In this document: positions 6,057 through 12,729 of the stretch, piece after piece
Position numbering within the stretch: position 1 is the first letter of the stretch
Layout of the letters: each line of letters starts with the position of its first letter
Assembly: GCA_900550025.1 (NCBI GenBank)
Contig: URQP01000053.1
Location: 1-17,653 of the forward strand
Direction of reading: 5' to 3'
Origin: an uncultured Porphyromonadaceae bacterium
GTDB lineage: Bacteria; Bacteroidota; Bacteroidia; Bacteroidales; Muribaculaceae
DNA length: 17,653 nt
Notes under the pieces: generated by a model
Database searches by the model: none
What the model was told of the DNA's origin: nothing
The model's input: the letters and a program-made list of their open reading frames with translations, nothing else
Position numbers and translations under genes: made by a program

Positions 6057-8075
6057 CTATTTCTTCCCTCTTTTCAGGCGGAGCACCTGCGCGCTGCGTG
6101 CCGGGATGTAGAGCTTCAGCCAGCCGAGTCCGTGAGGGGTATAGAGCGGGTCTGGCTGGGTCAGATGGTTCGTGCCCGGGTCGATGTTGCCGTAACCGCC
6201 GTATTCAGGCTGGTCGGAGTCCATCACGTGCACGTATTCGCCTTGCGGGGCGAGGATTCCGTAGCCGGTGAACGACTGCGACGGATTGAAGTTGAACACG
6301 AAAACGAGGTCGCCGCGCTTGAACGCCAGCACTTGGTCGTCGTCCTTGTCCCACAGCTTCTCCACCGGGGTGGCTTGGAAATTGCGCACGCCGCGCACCA
6401 AGTGTATCATATCGTGGTCGAAACGCCCGAGGAACTTGTACTTCAGTTCCTCGCGGTCGACCAAATCCCACTGGCGGCGCGCGTATTTATACGACCAGCC
6501 GTTGCCTTCGCGCGGGAAGTCAATCCATTCCGGATGGCCGAACTCGTTGCCCATGAAGTTGAGGTAGCCGCCGTTGATGGTTGCGAGCGTCACCAAGCGT
6601 ATCATCTTGTGCAACGCCATCCCGCGGTCGACGGTGAAATTGTTGTCGCCCACCATCATGTGCCAGTACATTTCTGAGTCGATGAGCCGGAAAATTATAG
6701 TCTTGTCGCCCACGAGGGCTTGGTCGTGGCTTTCGGCGTAGTTGATTGTCTTCTCGTCGGCGCGGCGGTTGGTCAGTTCCCAGAATATTGCCGTGGGTTT
6801 CCAGTCCTCGTCTTTCTTCTCCTTGATGGTCTTAATCCAGAAATCGGGTATTCCCATCGCCATGCGGTAGTCGAAGCCTATGCCTCCGTCGCTGAACTTG
6901 TTGGCCAGTCCCGGCATTCCGCTCATCTCCTCCGCTATGGTTATTGCGTGCGGGTTGACTTTGTGTATCAGCTTGTTGGCCAGCGTAAGGTAGGTGATGG
7001 CGTTGGTGTCCTGCCCGCCGTTGTAGTAGTCGTCGTAGGAGGAGAACGCCTGTCCTAGTCCGTGGTTGTAGTAGAGCATCGAGGTCACGCCGTCGAAGCG
7101 GAAGCCGTCGAATTTGAATTCCTCAAGCCAGTATTTGCAGTTCGACAGCAGGAAGTGCAGCACTTGGTTCTTGCCGTAGTCGAAGCACAGCGAGTCCCAA
7201 GCCGGATGCTCGCGCCGCGAGTCGCCGTAGAAGTACTGGTCGTAGCTGCCGTCGAAGCGTCCCAGTCCCTCGACTTCGTTCTTCACAGCGTGCGAATGCA
7301 CTATGTCCATAATCACGGCGATGCCTTTCTGATGGGCCTCGTCGATGAGGCGTTTCAGTTCCTCCGGTGTGCCGAAGCGGCTCGAAGGAGCGTAGAAACT
7401 CGAAACGTGGTAGCCGAACGAGCCGTAATAAGGATGCTCCTGTATGGCCATTATCTGTATGGCGTTGTAGCCGTCGTCGGCCACGCGCGGCAGTATGTTC
7501 TTGCGGAACTCCTCGTAGGTGCCCACGCCCTCTTTCTCCTGCGCCATGCCTATGTGGCATTCGTAGATAAGCAGCGGGTTGGTCTGCGGCTTGAAGTCTT
7601 CTACCTTGAATTTGTATTTGCGTGGCGGGAACCATACCTGTGCCGAGAAAATCAGCGTCTTTTCGTCCTGCACCGTGCGTGTGGAGTAGGCCGGGATGCG
7701 TTCCCCGCAGCCTCCGTCCCAATGCATCATCAGCTTGTAGAGGTCGCCGTGCTTCATCGCTTCTTTCGGCAGGGTGATTTCCCACGCGCCGTTGCCGATT
7801 GGTTTCAGTTTATATTCGTCGGATTCCTTCCAGCCGTTGAACGTGCCTATCAGATAGATTGCTGTGGCGTTCGGCGCCCATTCGCGGAACACCCATCCGG
7901 TCTTTGTCTTGTGCAATCCGAAATATTGGTGGGCGTTGGCGAAGTCAACGAGATTGCCGCCTTTGCCCACGAGCTCGGTTTCCTTGCGCACCGCGTCTTC
8001 GTGACGGCCCTTTATCGCTTCCGAATACGGTTCGAGCCATGGGTCGTGCCGTATGATTCCTAAAGTTTTTTCCAT
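6057..8075 (-). CDS. glgB: 1,4-alpha-glucan branching enzyme (GH13, eukaryote-like type)
   Basis: 672 residues. The enzyme makes alpha-1,6 branches in glycogen by cutting and transferring alpha-1,4 chains in the cytoplasm. A CBM48-type N-terminal domain ('FREWAPNATAIYLIGTFNGW', ~63-82) precedes the GH13 barrel. Visible catalytic residues are nucleophile Asp328 in 'GFRFDGVTSML', acid/base Glu382 in 'AEEMSGMP', and transition-state Asp451 in 'YAESHDQALVGDKT'. 'MDIVHSHAVKN' is the usual conserved region I. Length and the 'HDQALVGDKT' signature resemble the starch/glycogen branching enzymes of eukaryotes and Bacteroidetes rather than E. coli GlgB. The start at 8075 is chosen because the promoter predicts a transcript start near 8103; an ATG 22 codons upstream lies outside that transcript. 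No other glycogen genes are nearby. Confidence 0.96.
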   Translation of the reverse strand: MEKTLGIIRHDPWLEPYSEAIKGRHEDAVRKETELVGKGGNLVDFANAHQYFGLHKTKTGWVFREWAPNATAIYLIGTFNGWKESDEYKLKPIGNGAWEITLPKEAMKHGDLYKLMMHWDGGCGERIPAYSTRTVQDEKTLIFSAQVWFPPRKYKFKVEDFKPQTNPLLIYECHIGMAQEKEGVGTYEEFRKNILPRVADDGYNAIQIMAIQEHPYYGSFGYHVSSFYAPSSRFGTPEELKRLIDEAHQKGIAVIMDIVHSHAVKNEVEGLGRFDGSYDQYFYGDSRREHPAWDSLCFDYGKNQVLHFLLSNCKYWLEEFKFDGFRFDGVTSMLYYNHGLGQAFSSYDDYYNGGQDTNAITYLTLANKLIHKVNPHAITIAEEMSGMPGLANKFSDGGIGFDYRMAMGIPDFWIKTIKEKKDEDWKPTAIFWELTNRRADEKTINYAESHDQALVGDKTIIFRLIDSEMYWHMMVGDNNFTVDRGMALHKMIRLVTLATINGGYLNFMGNEFGHPEWIDFPREGNGWSYKYARRQWDLVDREELKYKFLGRFDHDMIHLVRGVRNFQATPVEKLWDKDDDQVLAFKRGDLVFVFNFNPSQSFTGYGILAPQGEYVHVMDSDQPEYGGYGNIDPGTNHLTQPDPLYTPHGLGWLKLYIPARSAQVLRLKRGKK

Positions 8076-8110
8076 TGGTATAATGGTTGTTGGTTTATAA
8101 TTTATAGGGG

Positions 8111-8142
8111 CAAAGATAGTGAAAGGCGAGCGCAGAAGCAAA
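8111..8142 (-). promoter_or_regulatory. glgB promoter
   Basis: On the minus strand, TATCTTTG (plus-strand CAAAGATA, 8111-8118) and TTTG (plus-strand CAAA, 8139-8142) are spaced 20 bp apart, an exact Bacteroidetes consensus. Predicted start near 8103, giving a ~28-nt leader. The promoter lies inside the first copy of the repeat at 8112-8306. Confidence 0.8.
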
Positions 8143-8306
8143 TGAAAACGAAGTTTTCAAATTTGATTATGCCGAGCTGCATCCTATTTTATTTAAAGAT
8201 AATGCAAATCGGGAGCGGAACAATCAAACTTGATTGAAATTGTTCTTCCGGGATGCAATCTTATGGAATCTTATGGAAGATAGTGAAAGGTGAGTGCAGA
8301 AGCAAA
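8112..8306. repeat. Tandem ~82-bp diverged repeat units, each beginning with (A)AAGATA
   Basis: AAAGATA occurs at 8112 and 8195, and GAAGATA at 8276, giving spacings of 83 and 81 bp. Unit 1 contains a hairpin (TGAAAAC/GTTTTCA, 8143-8159). Unit 2 contains a different one (GAACAAT/ATTGTTC with inner AATCAA/TTGATT), with conserved flanks GCGAGCG/GGGAGCG and CTGCATCCTATTTTAT versus GATGCAATCTTAT. Unit 3 repeats the first ~30 bp of unit 1 with two substitutions and is then cut off by the structured block at 8311. A 10-bp tandem (AATCTTATGG twice, 8257-8276) sits at the end of unit 2. Confidence 0.7.
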
Positions 8307-8310
8307 TGAT

Positions 8311-8396
8311 GCCAGCCCCGTGGGGGCTGTTGGTGCGTAACCCACGGTCTTGGCCGTGGGTAAATGCCATGTAAAGGCATCGGCCTCGTGGAGGTC
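8311..8396. repeat. Array of four consecutive hairpins
   Basis: Four stem-loops follow one another: CAGCCCC/GGGGCTG (8313-8329, loop GTG), ACCCACGG/CCGTGGGT (8340-8361), ATGCC/GGCAT (8364-8380), and GGCCTC/GAGGTC (8382-8396, loop GTG, one G-U pair). The density and GC-rich stems look like REP/RAYT-type or other non-autonomous repeat DNA. No transposase is present in the window. I do not call the leftward open frame at 8224-8487 that spans it. Confidence 0.6.
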
Positions 8397-8405
8397 GCAC
8401 TTGAA

Positions 8406-8517
8406 CCAAAATTGCATTAGAGCGTAAAAGGTAGTTTTTGCCATATGTGGACAACTCTTTGGGCTTCTTGCCTGTTTCTGTGAGCATACAATCTGCCCAA
8501 AGTCTAATGCGATTTGG
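8406..8517. ncRNA. Candidate structured RNA domain or decayed repeat element
   Basis: AAATTGCATTAGA (8409-8421) pairs with TCTAATGCGATTT (8503-8515) through 13 bp with one G-U pair. It extends by CC/GG past a bulged A. Directly stacked on it, CTTTGGGC (8457-8464) pairs perfectly with GCCCAAAG (8495-8502). The two helices abut at 8502/8503, as in a coaxially stacked multibranch RNA. It does not match the signatures of RNase P RNA, tmRNA or SRP RNA that I can recall. It could equally be an inverted repeat from a mobile element; transcription is unproven. Confidence 0.35.
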
Positions 8518-8745
8518 GTCGAAATAACTGTGCTACAAGTGCGGTGGGCATACGGCTATGACACTTTCATTGTTTTGCCGTGATGTGTGGCCCTCGGCGC
8601 GCTGTGCCACTCTCCTCCCTTTCGTAGGCTTCGCAAACAGATAGAGACAACATCTGCCGCAGTTATCTTCGAGGTGGGAGGTGCATTTGAAGAATTTTCT
8701 GAAATGCTTGTGGGCAATAGGCTATAATATGTTCTATTAGTTTGA
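8518..8745. other. Non-coding stretch with further pairing potential
   Basis: No credible reading frame is seen. Possible helices are ATAACTG (8524-8530) with CAGTTAT (8660-8666), ACGGC/GCCGT (about 8552-8581), GTGGC/GCCAC (about 8588-8610), CCTCCC with GGGAGG (about 8615/8686), and GCATTT/AAATGC (about 8692-8716). They suggest the structured block continues, but short helices like these can arise by chance. Confidence 0.35.
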
Positions 8746-8780
8746 TTTGTGTTAAAAATGTGCTAAAAAACATATTTTTG
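8746..8780 (+). promoter_or_regulatory. Promoter with overlapping inverted repeat, upstream of the micro-gene
   Basis: TTTG (8746-8749) and TATTTTTG (8773-8780) are 23 bp apart. The -7 element lies inside an inverted repeat TGTGCT (8759-8764)/AGCACA (8782-8787), the position expected for a repressor operator. A second -7 element is found 25 bp downstream. Confidence 0.5.
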
Positions 8781-8805
8781 CAGCACAATTTGTCAGTTTG
8801 ATTGT

Positions 8806-8813
8806 TATATTTG
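8806..8813 (+). promoter_or_regulatory. Second -7 element (TATATTTG) before the micro-gene
   Basis: A perfect TAnnTTTG match; transcription would start near 8820. The nearest TTTG words are 13 and 25 bp upstream, outside the usual ~19-23 spacing, so the promoter is incomplete. The leader up to 8915 contains three TTAGG words (8873, 8885, 8892), each followed by TTT or TTTT. Confidence 0.45.
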
Positions 8814-8915
8814 CAGTGAAGAAAAGATTGGAATACTTTTTGTTTGTATACATAACATAGATTAGATTTCTGTTAGGTTTTTAGTTAGGTTTTAGGTTTT
8901 TAAAAAGATTGTGTT

Positions 8916-8981
8916 ATGAAAAGGTTTGTTGTTAAATTTGCCAAGTGGTATTTTACCACGACGGCCGAAGCCTACAAATAG
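8916..8981 (+). CDS. 21-residue micro-protein or leader peptide
   Basis: ATG at 8916 opens a 21-codon frame: 'MKRFVVKFAKWYF' then 'TTTAEAYK', stopping with TAG at 8979. The N-terminal half alternates basic and hydrophobic/aromatic residues and could form an amphipathic, membrane-touching helix; there is no signal peptide cleavage site. Support for a real gene is contextual: promoter elements at 8746-8813, a ~95-nt leader, and an intrinsic terminator whose stem contains the stop codon. A hairpin GTGGTA/TACCAC (8945-8959) lies inside the frame. It could be a stand-alone small protein, or a leader peptide that controls read-through into dinB at 9107, although a second terminator lies between. 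No homologue is recognised. Confidence 0.5.
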   Translation: MKRFVVKFAKWYFTTTAEAYK

Positions 8982-8992
8982 GCTTTTGTTTT
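8968..8992 (+). terminator. Intrinsic terminator overlapping the micro-gene stop codon
   Basis: AAGCCTA (8968-8974) pairs with TAGGCTT (8979-8985) across a CAAA loop and is followed by TTGTTTT. The TAG stop codon is the first three bases of the 3' arm, so a ribosome finishing the peptide would cover the stem. Confidence 0.65.
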
Positions 8993-9023
8993 GGGAATTT
9001 GAGACATTTTGTGTGATAATTGG

Positions 9024-9066
9024 AAGAGAGGCGTTGCTCCGCACGGACGGCGTCTCTCTTTCTTTT
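9024..9066 (+). terminator. Second intrinsic terminator before dinB
   Basis: AAGAGAGGCG (9024-9033) pairs with CGTCTCTCTT (9051-9060), 10 bp with one G-U, followed by TCTTTTT. It ends 40 bp before the dinB ATG and should insulate dinB from upstream transcription, or attenuate it. Confidence 0.7.
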
Positions 9067-9106
9067 TCCGTGGAGCGTGCGGAAAATTTGCTAACTTTAC
9101 GGTGGA

Positions 9107-10189
9107 ATGCTTTACAGGAAAATAATACATATCGATATGGACGCTTTCTACGCGTCGGTGGAACAGCGCGACAATCCGGAGCTGCGCGGCAAGCCGGTTG
9201 CCGTGGGCCATGCCGACGAGCGCGGTGTGGTGGCCGCCGCGAGCTATGAGGCGCGCCGCTACGGCGTGCATTCCGCCATGTCGTCGGTGAAGGCTATGCG
9301 CCTGTGTCCTGACCTGATTTTCATAGAGGGCAGGATGAAAGTCTATAAAGAGGTTTCGAGGCAGATTCATTCCATTTTCCACGACTATACCGACGTGATA
9401 GAGCCGCTGTCGCTCGACGAGGCTTTTCTCGACGTTACGGAGAACAAACGCCATATCGAGCTTGCCGTCGACATCGCCGTCGAGATAAAACGGCGCATAC
9501 GCGAGGAACTCGGGCTGGTGGCCTCGGCGGGTGTGTCGTTTAACAAATTTCTCGCAAAGATAGCGTCCGACTACCGTAAGCCCGACGGGCTTTGCACGAT
9601 TCATCCGTCGCAGGCAATGGATTTCATAGCCAAGTTGCCGGTCGAGTCGTTTTGGGGAGTAGGCAGGGTTACGGCCATGAAGATGCACGCCATGGGGATA
9701 TACAACGGTCTGCAATTGCGCTCCTATTCGAAAGAAGGGCTTGTCGCGAAGTTCGGGAAGATAGGGGCGGTGTACTACGACTTTGCCCGCGGAATCGACA
9801 ATCGTCCGGTGGTCGTCGAGCGCGACCGCAAGTCGGTAGGGTGCGAGCATACTTTGGAGCGCGACATCAGCCGGCGTTCGTTGGTGGCTGTCAATCTCTA
9901 TCAGGTGGTAATCGACCTTGTGGGCCGATTGGCGCGGTCGGGATTCCGAGGCAACACTTTGACGTTGAAGATAAAATTCTACGATTTTTCGCAGATAAGC
10001 CGCAGCCGTACCGTGAGCCACGCCTTGCTGACCAAGAAGCAGATTCTTCCGCTTGCCAAGGAATTGCTTTCGGCCGTCGATTACGAGACGCGCCCCATTA
10101 GGCTAATCGGTCTGTCGGTGTCGAATCCGTTCTCGCAGGACGGCAAGAAGCAGGTTGCCGTGCAGCTCTCCCTCGATTTCCCGGAATAG
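9107..10189 (+). CDS. dinB: DNA polymerase IV (Y-family translesion polymerase)
   Basis: 360 residues, the usual length for DinB. It copies past damaged bases without proofreading. Catalytic acidic residues are Asp10 and Asp12 in 'HIDMDAFYASVEQ' and Asp104-Glu105 in 'LSLDEAFLDVT'; Tyr15 is at the steric-gate position. The fingers segment 'VVAAASYEARRYGVHSAMSS' and thumb helix-hairpin-helix 'LPVESFWGVGRVTAMKMHAMGI' are intact. The little-finger domain ends in 'QLSLDFPE', a good sliding-clamp binding motif. The ATG at 9107 is favoured because the protein then begins 'MLYRKIIHID', as in homologues. Upstream, TAACTTTA (9092-9099) is one mismatch from a -7 element and would make the transcript nearly leaderless. 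No LexA-type operator was recognised. Confidence 0.96.
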   Translation: MLYRKIIHIDMDAFYASVEQRDNPELRGKPVAVGHADERGVVAAASYEARRYGVHSAMSSVKAMRLCPDLIFIEGRMKVYKEVSRQIHSIFHDYTDVIEPLSLDEAFLDVTENKRHIELAVDIAVEIKRRIREELGLVASAGVSFNKFLAKIASDYRKPDGLCTIHPSQAMDFIAKLPVESFWGVGRVTAMKMHAMGIYNGLQLRSYSKEGLVAKFGKIGAVYYDFARGIDNRPVVVERDRKSVGCEHTLERDISRRSLVAVNLYQVVIDLVGRLARSGFRGNTLTLKIKFYDFSQISRSRTVSHALLTKKQILPLAKELLSAVDYETRPIRLIGLSVSNPFSQDGKKQVAVQLSLDFPE

Positions 10190-10360
10190 CGGCTATTGCG
10201 GCTGTCGCAGCAGGTTAAGGGTTATGGGACGATAGGTTATAAATAAGGTTATGAGGTTATGGAAGACGGCAAATGTGTCCCATAACCTCATAACCAATGA
10301 CCCTTAACCTGTGGCGAAGCCACAATAACCCTTAACCTGCGGACATAGTCCGCAAATAGC
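10190..10360. repeat. Nested inverted-repeat block between convergent dinB and the C10 protease gene
   Basis: Several perfect inverted pairs are nested: GCAGGTTAAGGGTTAT (10210-10225) with ATAACCCTTAACCTGC (10325-10340), 16 bp; GGTTATGAGGTTATGG (10247-10262) with CCATAACCTCATAACC (10280-10295), 16 bp; and CAGGTTAAGGG with CCCTTAACCTG at 10301-10311 as an alternative. Two small hairpins sit in the right half: TGTGGC/GCCACA (10310-10324) and TGCGGAC/GTCCGCA (10338-10354). The outermost GCTATTGCGG and CCGCAAATAGC also nearly match. The whole 171 bp can fold on itself and probably serves as a bidirectional transcript end. Confidence 0.85.
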
Positions 10361-12529
10361 TTATTTCTTCACTATCGGCTGGCGTATGGTCGAGCCTTCG
10401 GTCGTCACTACAACTATGTAGTATCCTGCCGGGCAGCCGGAAAGGTCGATGCTGTCGGTGCCTGTAGCCGATTTCGCCAACCGTCCGTCAGTGCCGAACA
10501 CTTGTATTGCCGTTACTTGCTCAGGTGAGTCCACTTTCAATATGTCGGCAACAGGATTCGGGTAGAGCTTTATGTCGTCGCTGCTTATTCCGTTCACTCC
10601 GGCCTGATCGGTGACGGTGAAAGTGAACGACAGGTCTTCCTGCATGGTCATCTCGAACGGCAGACCTGTAAAGTCCACATTGTCGATGCTTACGGTGTAG
10701 CTTTTCCCGATTTCGAAAGAGGCTTTGCTAATCGTGAATGTTGTGCTTACTTCCGTGTCGCCGTCACCGTGTGCCGAGAAGCTCGCCGTCTTTTTCATCT
10801 TAGGTTTGTTTGTCTCCGTTTCTGTAATCAGGAATTCGATGCTTCCGGTGGCCGTTTCGCCTGACGTGTTGTGGAGAGTGGCGGTTACGGTGATGGTCCC
10901 GCCTTGTTGCGCAGTCGTTGACGAGCCGTCCATAGCTGTCATTGAAATGTCGTTGACAGGCTCGCCTACGGTGATTTCATTGCCTTCGACAGTGATATAC
11001 ACCCTGTCTGCGTCAGCCACACGCATCCAGTCGAAAAATTCTCCAGTGCGTGTCTCTTTCGACACGGGATAGATCATATATTCGCCGTCGGCAAGATTTT
11101 CCAGTTCGCCTTGTACGTTGAACGACAGTTTGAATACGCCTTCCATTTCTCTGAGTTGTATGGAATGGGCATCTGTTGGCTCCGCCACACGGTTGCCCTG
11201 ACGGTCGAATACCGCCACGGCAATTGAGCCGTTGTAGCCGGAATATGCGTAGTTGGCTATTCCGCTGACCTCTACAGTTAGCTTGTCGCCCTTGGTGAGG
11301 CTCTCCTTGTCGGCTCTGACATAATCCCGGTAGGTGTTGTCGTAGGTATAGGCGAGCGGTGTGTTGCCGTACCATCCGTCACCCGATTCGTCGGGTTGCA
11401 TAGTCGTTACCGACTGTCCTTCGACGAAGCCTCCGGCTCCGCCGCCGATGCCTATGGCGTCAGGGTTCATCAGATTGATGTCGAACCAGCCGTCGGACAG
11501 TCCTCCCCATCCCCAGTTGATGTGGAGCAGTCCGTTGCTGTCATAGCCGTCGGCCACGAAGCAGTGTCCGCCGGCCGTCCCTGAGCCGCAGAACACTAAC
11601 GGGCGGCCGTTGTCGAGTTCGTCCTCTATTATGCCTATGAATTGCGCGTCGGTCATTGCGCTGCGTATGTAGAGCGACGATTTGTAGCCGAAATGCGTAG
11701 CTATGCCGTAAGGTATGTTGAAGTCGAGCGCGCCGCTTCCGTCCAAAGCATAAGTCATCAGGACGGAGGCTCCGCAGTCCCTCATCAGCAATGCCACGGC
11801 CTCGGCCTCCGTGTCGTTGTATTCGTTTATGATGTTTTTATTTGCGTCATAATAGCGTGTGTAGTCGTCGAGCATATTGTCCCAGTCGTAAGTCGACTGG
11901 CTGAAATCAACGCTTATGTCGGTGCGTGATGCGGGAACGTTAGCTTGATAGTATGAATAACTGATTTCTCCTTTTCCGCGGGAGGGATATTCATAATAGT
12001 TCATCACTTGCGCCACGGCGGTTGCCACGCATCCCGTCGGCAGAATCTCGTTTTCTTCAATATAGTATGCCGGACACATGCGGTTGAACGGCTCGTCCTG
12101 ATTCCAGTGTGTCTTTACAAGCGCGTCTACCACAGGCGTGCCTACTTCGGAAGCACGCTTTATCGGCGTTGCCTCGCCGCTCTGCACTTTCTCCACATAG
12201 TCGGCATACGCCCCGAACCAGCTTTTCAGGTTCTGCGGCATGTTCTCCGTGGAGAACGAGCCTTCGCGCGAGTAACCGATAAGCTCCGTCAGGCTGTCGT
12301 CGCCGGAAATCACCACGAATCCCTGATTGTCGCTGAAGTTGAACACGTAGTAGGGTGCGGTGTCGGCTGCCGCGTTGTCCGCGCTTTTTGCGCGTGCCAT
12401 TTTGCGTGCGGTTGTCGTTTCGGGCATATATTTGCTTGCTATTGCCGCCGCTTGCTGCTCGCTGATTTGTCCGGCGTTGGCTGTCATTGCCGCCGTTGCC
12501 GATAGGAGAAATGCAAAATATTTTTTCAT
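10361..12529 (-). CDS. C10 family cysteine protease (streptopain-like) with T9SS sorting domain
   Basis: 722 residues starting at 'MKKYFAFLLSATAAMTANAG', a Sec signal peptide; in-frame codons upstream of this Met do not look coding. Residues ~20-130 match a Spi-type inhibitory propeptide ('YYVFNFSDNQGFVVISGDD'). The papain-like catalytic domain has nucleophile Cys167 in 'LPTGCVATAVAQVMNYY', His322 in 'AGGHCFVADGYD', and Asn338 within 'LHINWGWGG'. Beta-sandwich repeats occupy ~430-640. The last ~75 residues are a type A Por-secretion sorting domain ('LYPNPVADILKV' ... 'GYYIVVVTTEGSTIRQPIVKK'), so the mature enzyme should cross the outer membrane by T9SS. Relatives include SpeB and the fragipain-neighbour Bfp proteases of Bacteroides. 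No separate Spi inhibitor gene is adjacent. Confidence 0.93.
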   Translation of the reverse strand: MKKYFAFLLSATAAMTANAGQISEQQAAAIASKYMPETTTARKMARAKSADNAAADTAPYYVFNFSDNQGFVVISGDDSLTELIGYSREGSFSTENMPQNLKSWFGAYADYVEKVQSGEATPIKRASEVGTPVVDALVKTHWNQDEPFNRMCPAYYIEENEILPTGCVATAVAQVMNYYEYPSRGKGEISYSYYQANVPASRTDISVDFSQSTYDWDNMLDDYTRYYDANKNIINEYNDTEAEAVALLMRDCGASVLMTYALDGSGALDFNIPYGIATHFGYKSSLYIRSAMTDAQFIGIIEDELDNGRPLVFCGSGTAGGHCFVADGYDSNGLLHINWGWGGLSDGWFDINLMNPDAIGIGGGAGGFVEGQSVTTMQPDESGDGWYGNTPLAYTYDNTYRDYVRADKESLTKGDKLTVEVSGIANYAYSGYNGSIAVAVFDRQGNRVAEPTDAHSIQLREMEGVFKLSFNVQGELENLADGEYMIYPVSKETRTGEFFDWMRVADADRVYITVEGNEITVGEPVNDISMTAMDGSSTTAQQGGTITVTATLHNTSGETATGSIEFLITETETNKPKMKKTASFSAHGDGDTEVSTTFTISKASFEIGKSYTVSIDNVDFTGLPFEMTMQEDLSFTFTVTDQAGVNGISSDDIKLYPNPVADILKVDSPEQVTAIQVFGTDGRLAKSATGTDSIDLSGCPAGYYIVVVTTEGSTIRQPIVKK

Positions 12530-12565
12530 TTTTGATGATTTGTTGTAGATTTGATAAATGCAGCG

Positions 12566-12573
12566 CAAAATTA
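12566..12573 (-). promoter_or_regulatory. -7 element for the C10 protease gene
   Basis: Minus-strand TAATTTTG (plus-strand CAAAATTA) fits TAnnTTTG and lies 37 bp before the start codon. A matching -33 TTTG is not evident at the right spacing. Confidence 0.45.
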
Positions 12574-12620
12574 CAACAATTCTGATAATATCGGCGTGTT
12601 TTCGTGAAAAATATGCATTT

Positions 12621-12725
12621 TTATAGGTCAGACAGCCATTTTTTACCACGTTTGGTATATGACCATATGACAAAAATGACTCCGACGATTCCGGCAATTA
12701 AAAATATGGCGTCTAAAGTGCTCAT
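12621..12725 (-). CDS. 34-residue single-span membrane protein
   Basis: ATG at 12725-12723 opens a 34-codon frame ending in TAA at 12623-12621. It encodes a short N-terminus ('MSTLDA'), one hydrophobic helix ('IFLIAGIVGVIFVIW') and a basic tail ('SYTKRGKKWLSDL'), predicting an inner-membrane anchor with the tail in the cytoplasm. It starts only 4 nt after the stop of the upstream small membrane gene, so the two are almost certainly co-transcribed. It is too small for standard gene callers. Function unknown; I recall similar tiny proteins in Bacteroidetes, but that is impression, not a search result. Confidence 0.6.
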   Translation of the reverse strand: MSTLDAIFLIAGIVGVIFVIWSYTKRGKKWLSDL

Positions 12726-12729
12726 AATT

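Noticed and set aside
7062..8063. Rightward 333-codon frame opposite glgB
   Set aside because: Valine/alanine-rich shadow of GlgB codons; GlgB on the other strand has all catalytic motifs.
8224..8487. Leftward 87-codon open frame
   Set aside because: It runs through the tandem repeats and four GC-rich hairpins, with no promoter or ribosome-binding context; its composition follows from the repeat DNA.
8311..8730. RNase P RNA, tmRNA or SRP RNA
   Set aside because: None of the diagnostic conserved cores I know for these RNAs was found, despite strong pairing potential.
10210..10340. Possible CRISPR array
   Set aside because: Repeated words are inverted and unequally spaced with no constant repeat-spacer rhythm, and no cas genes are present.
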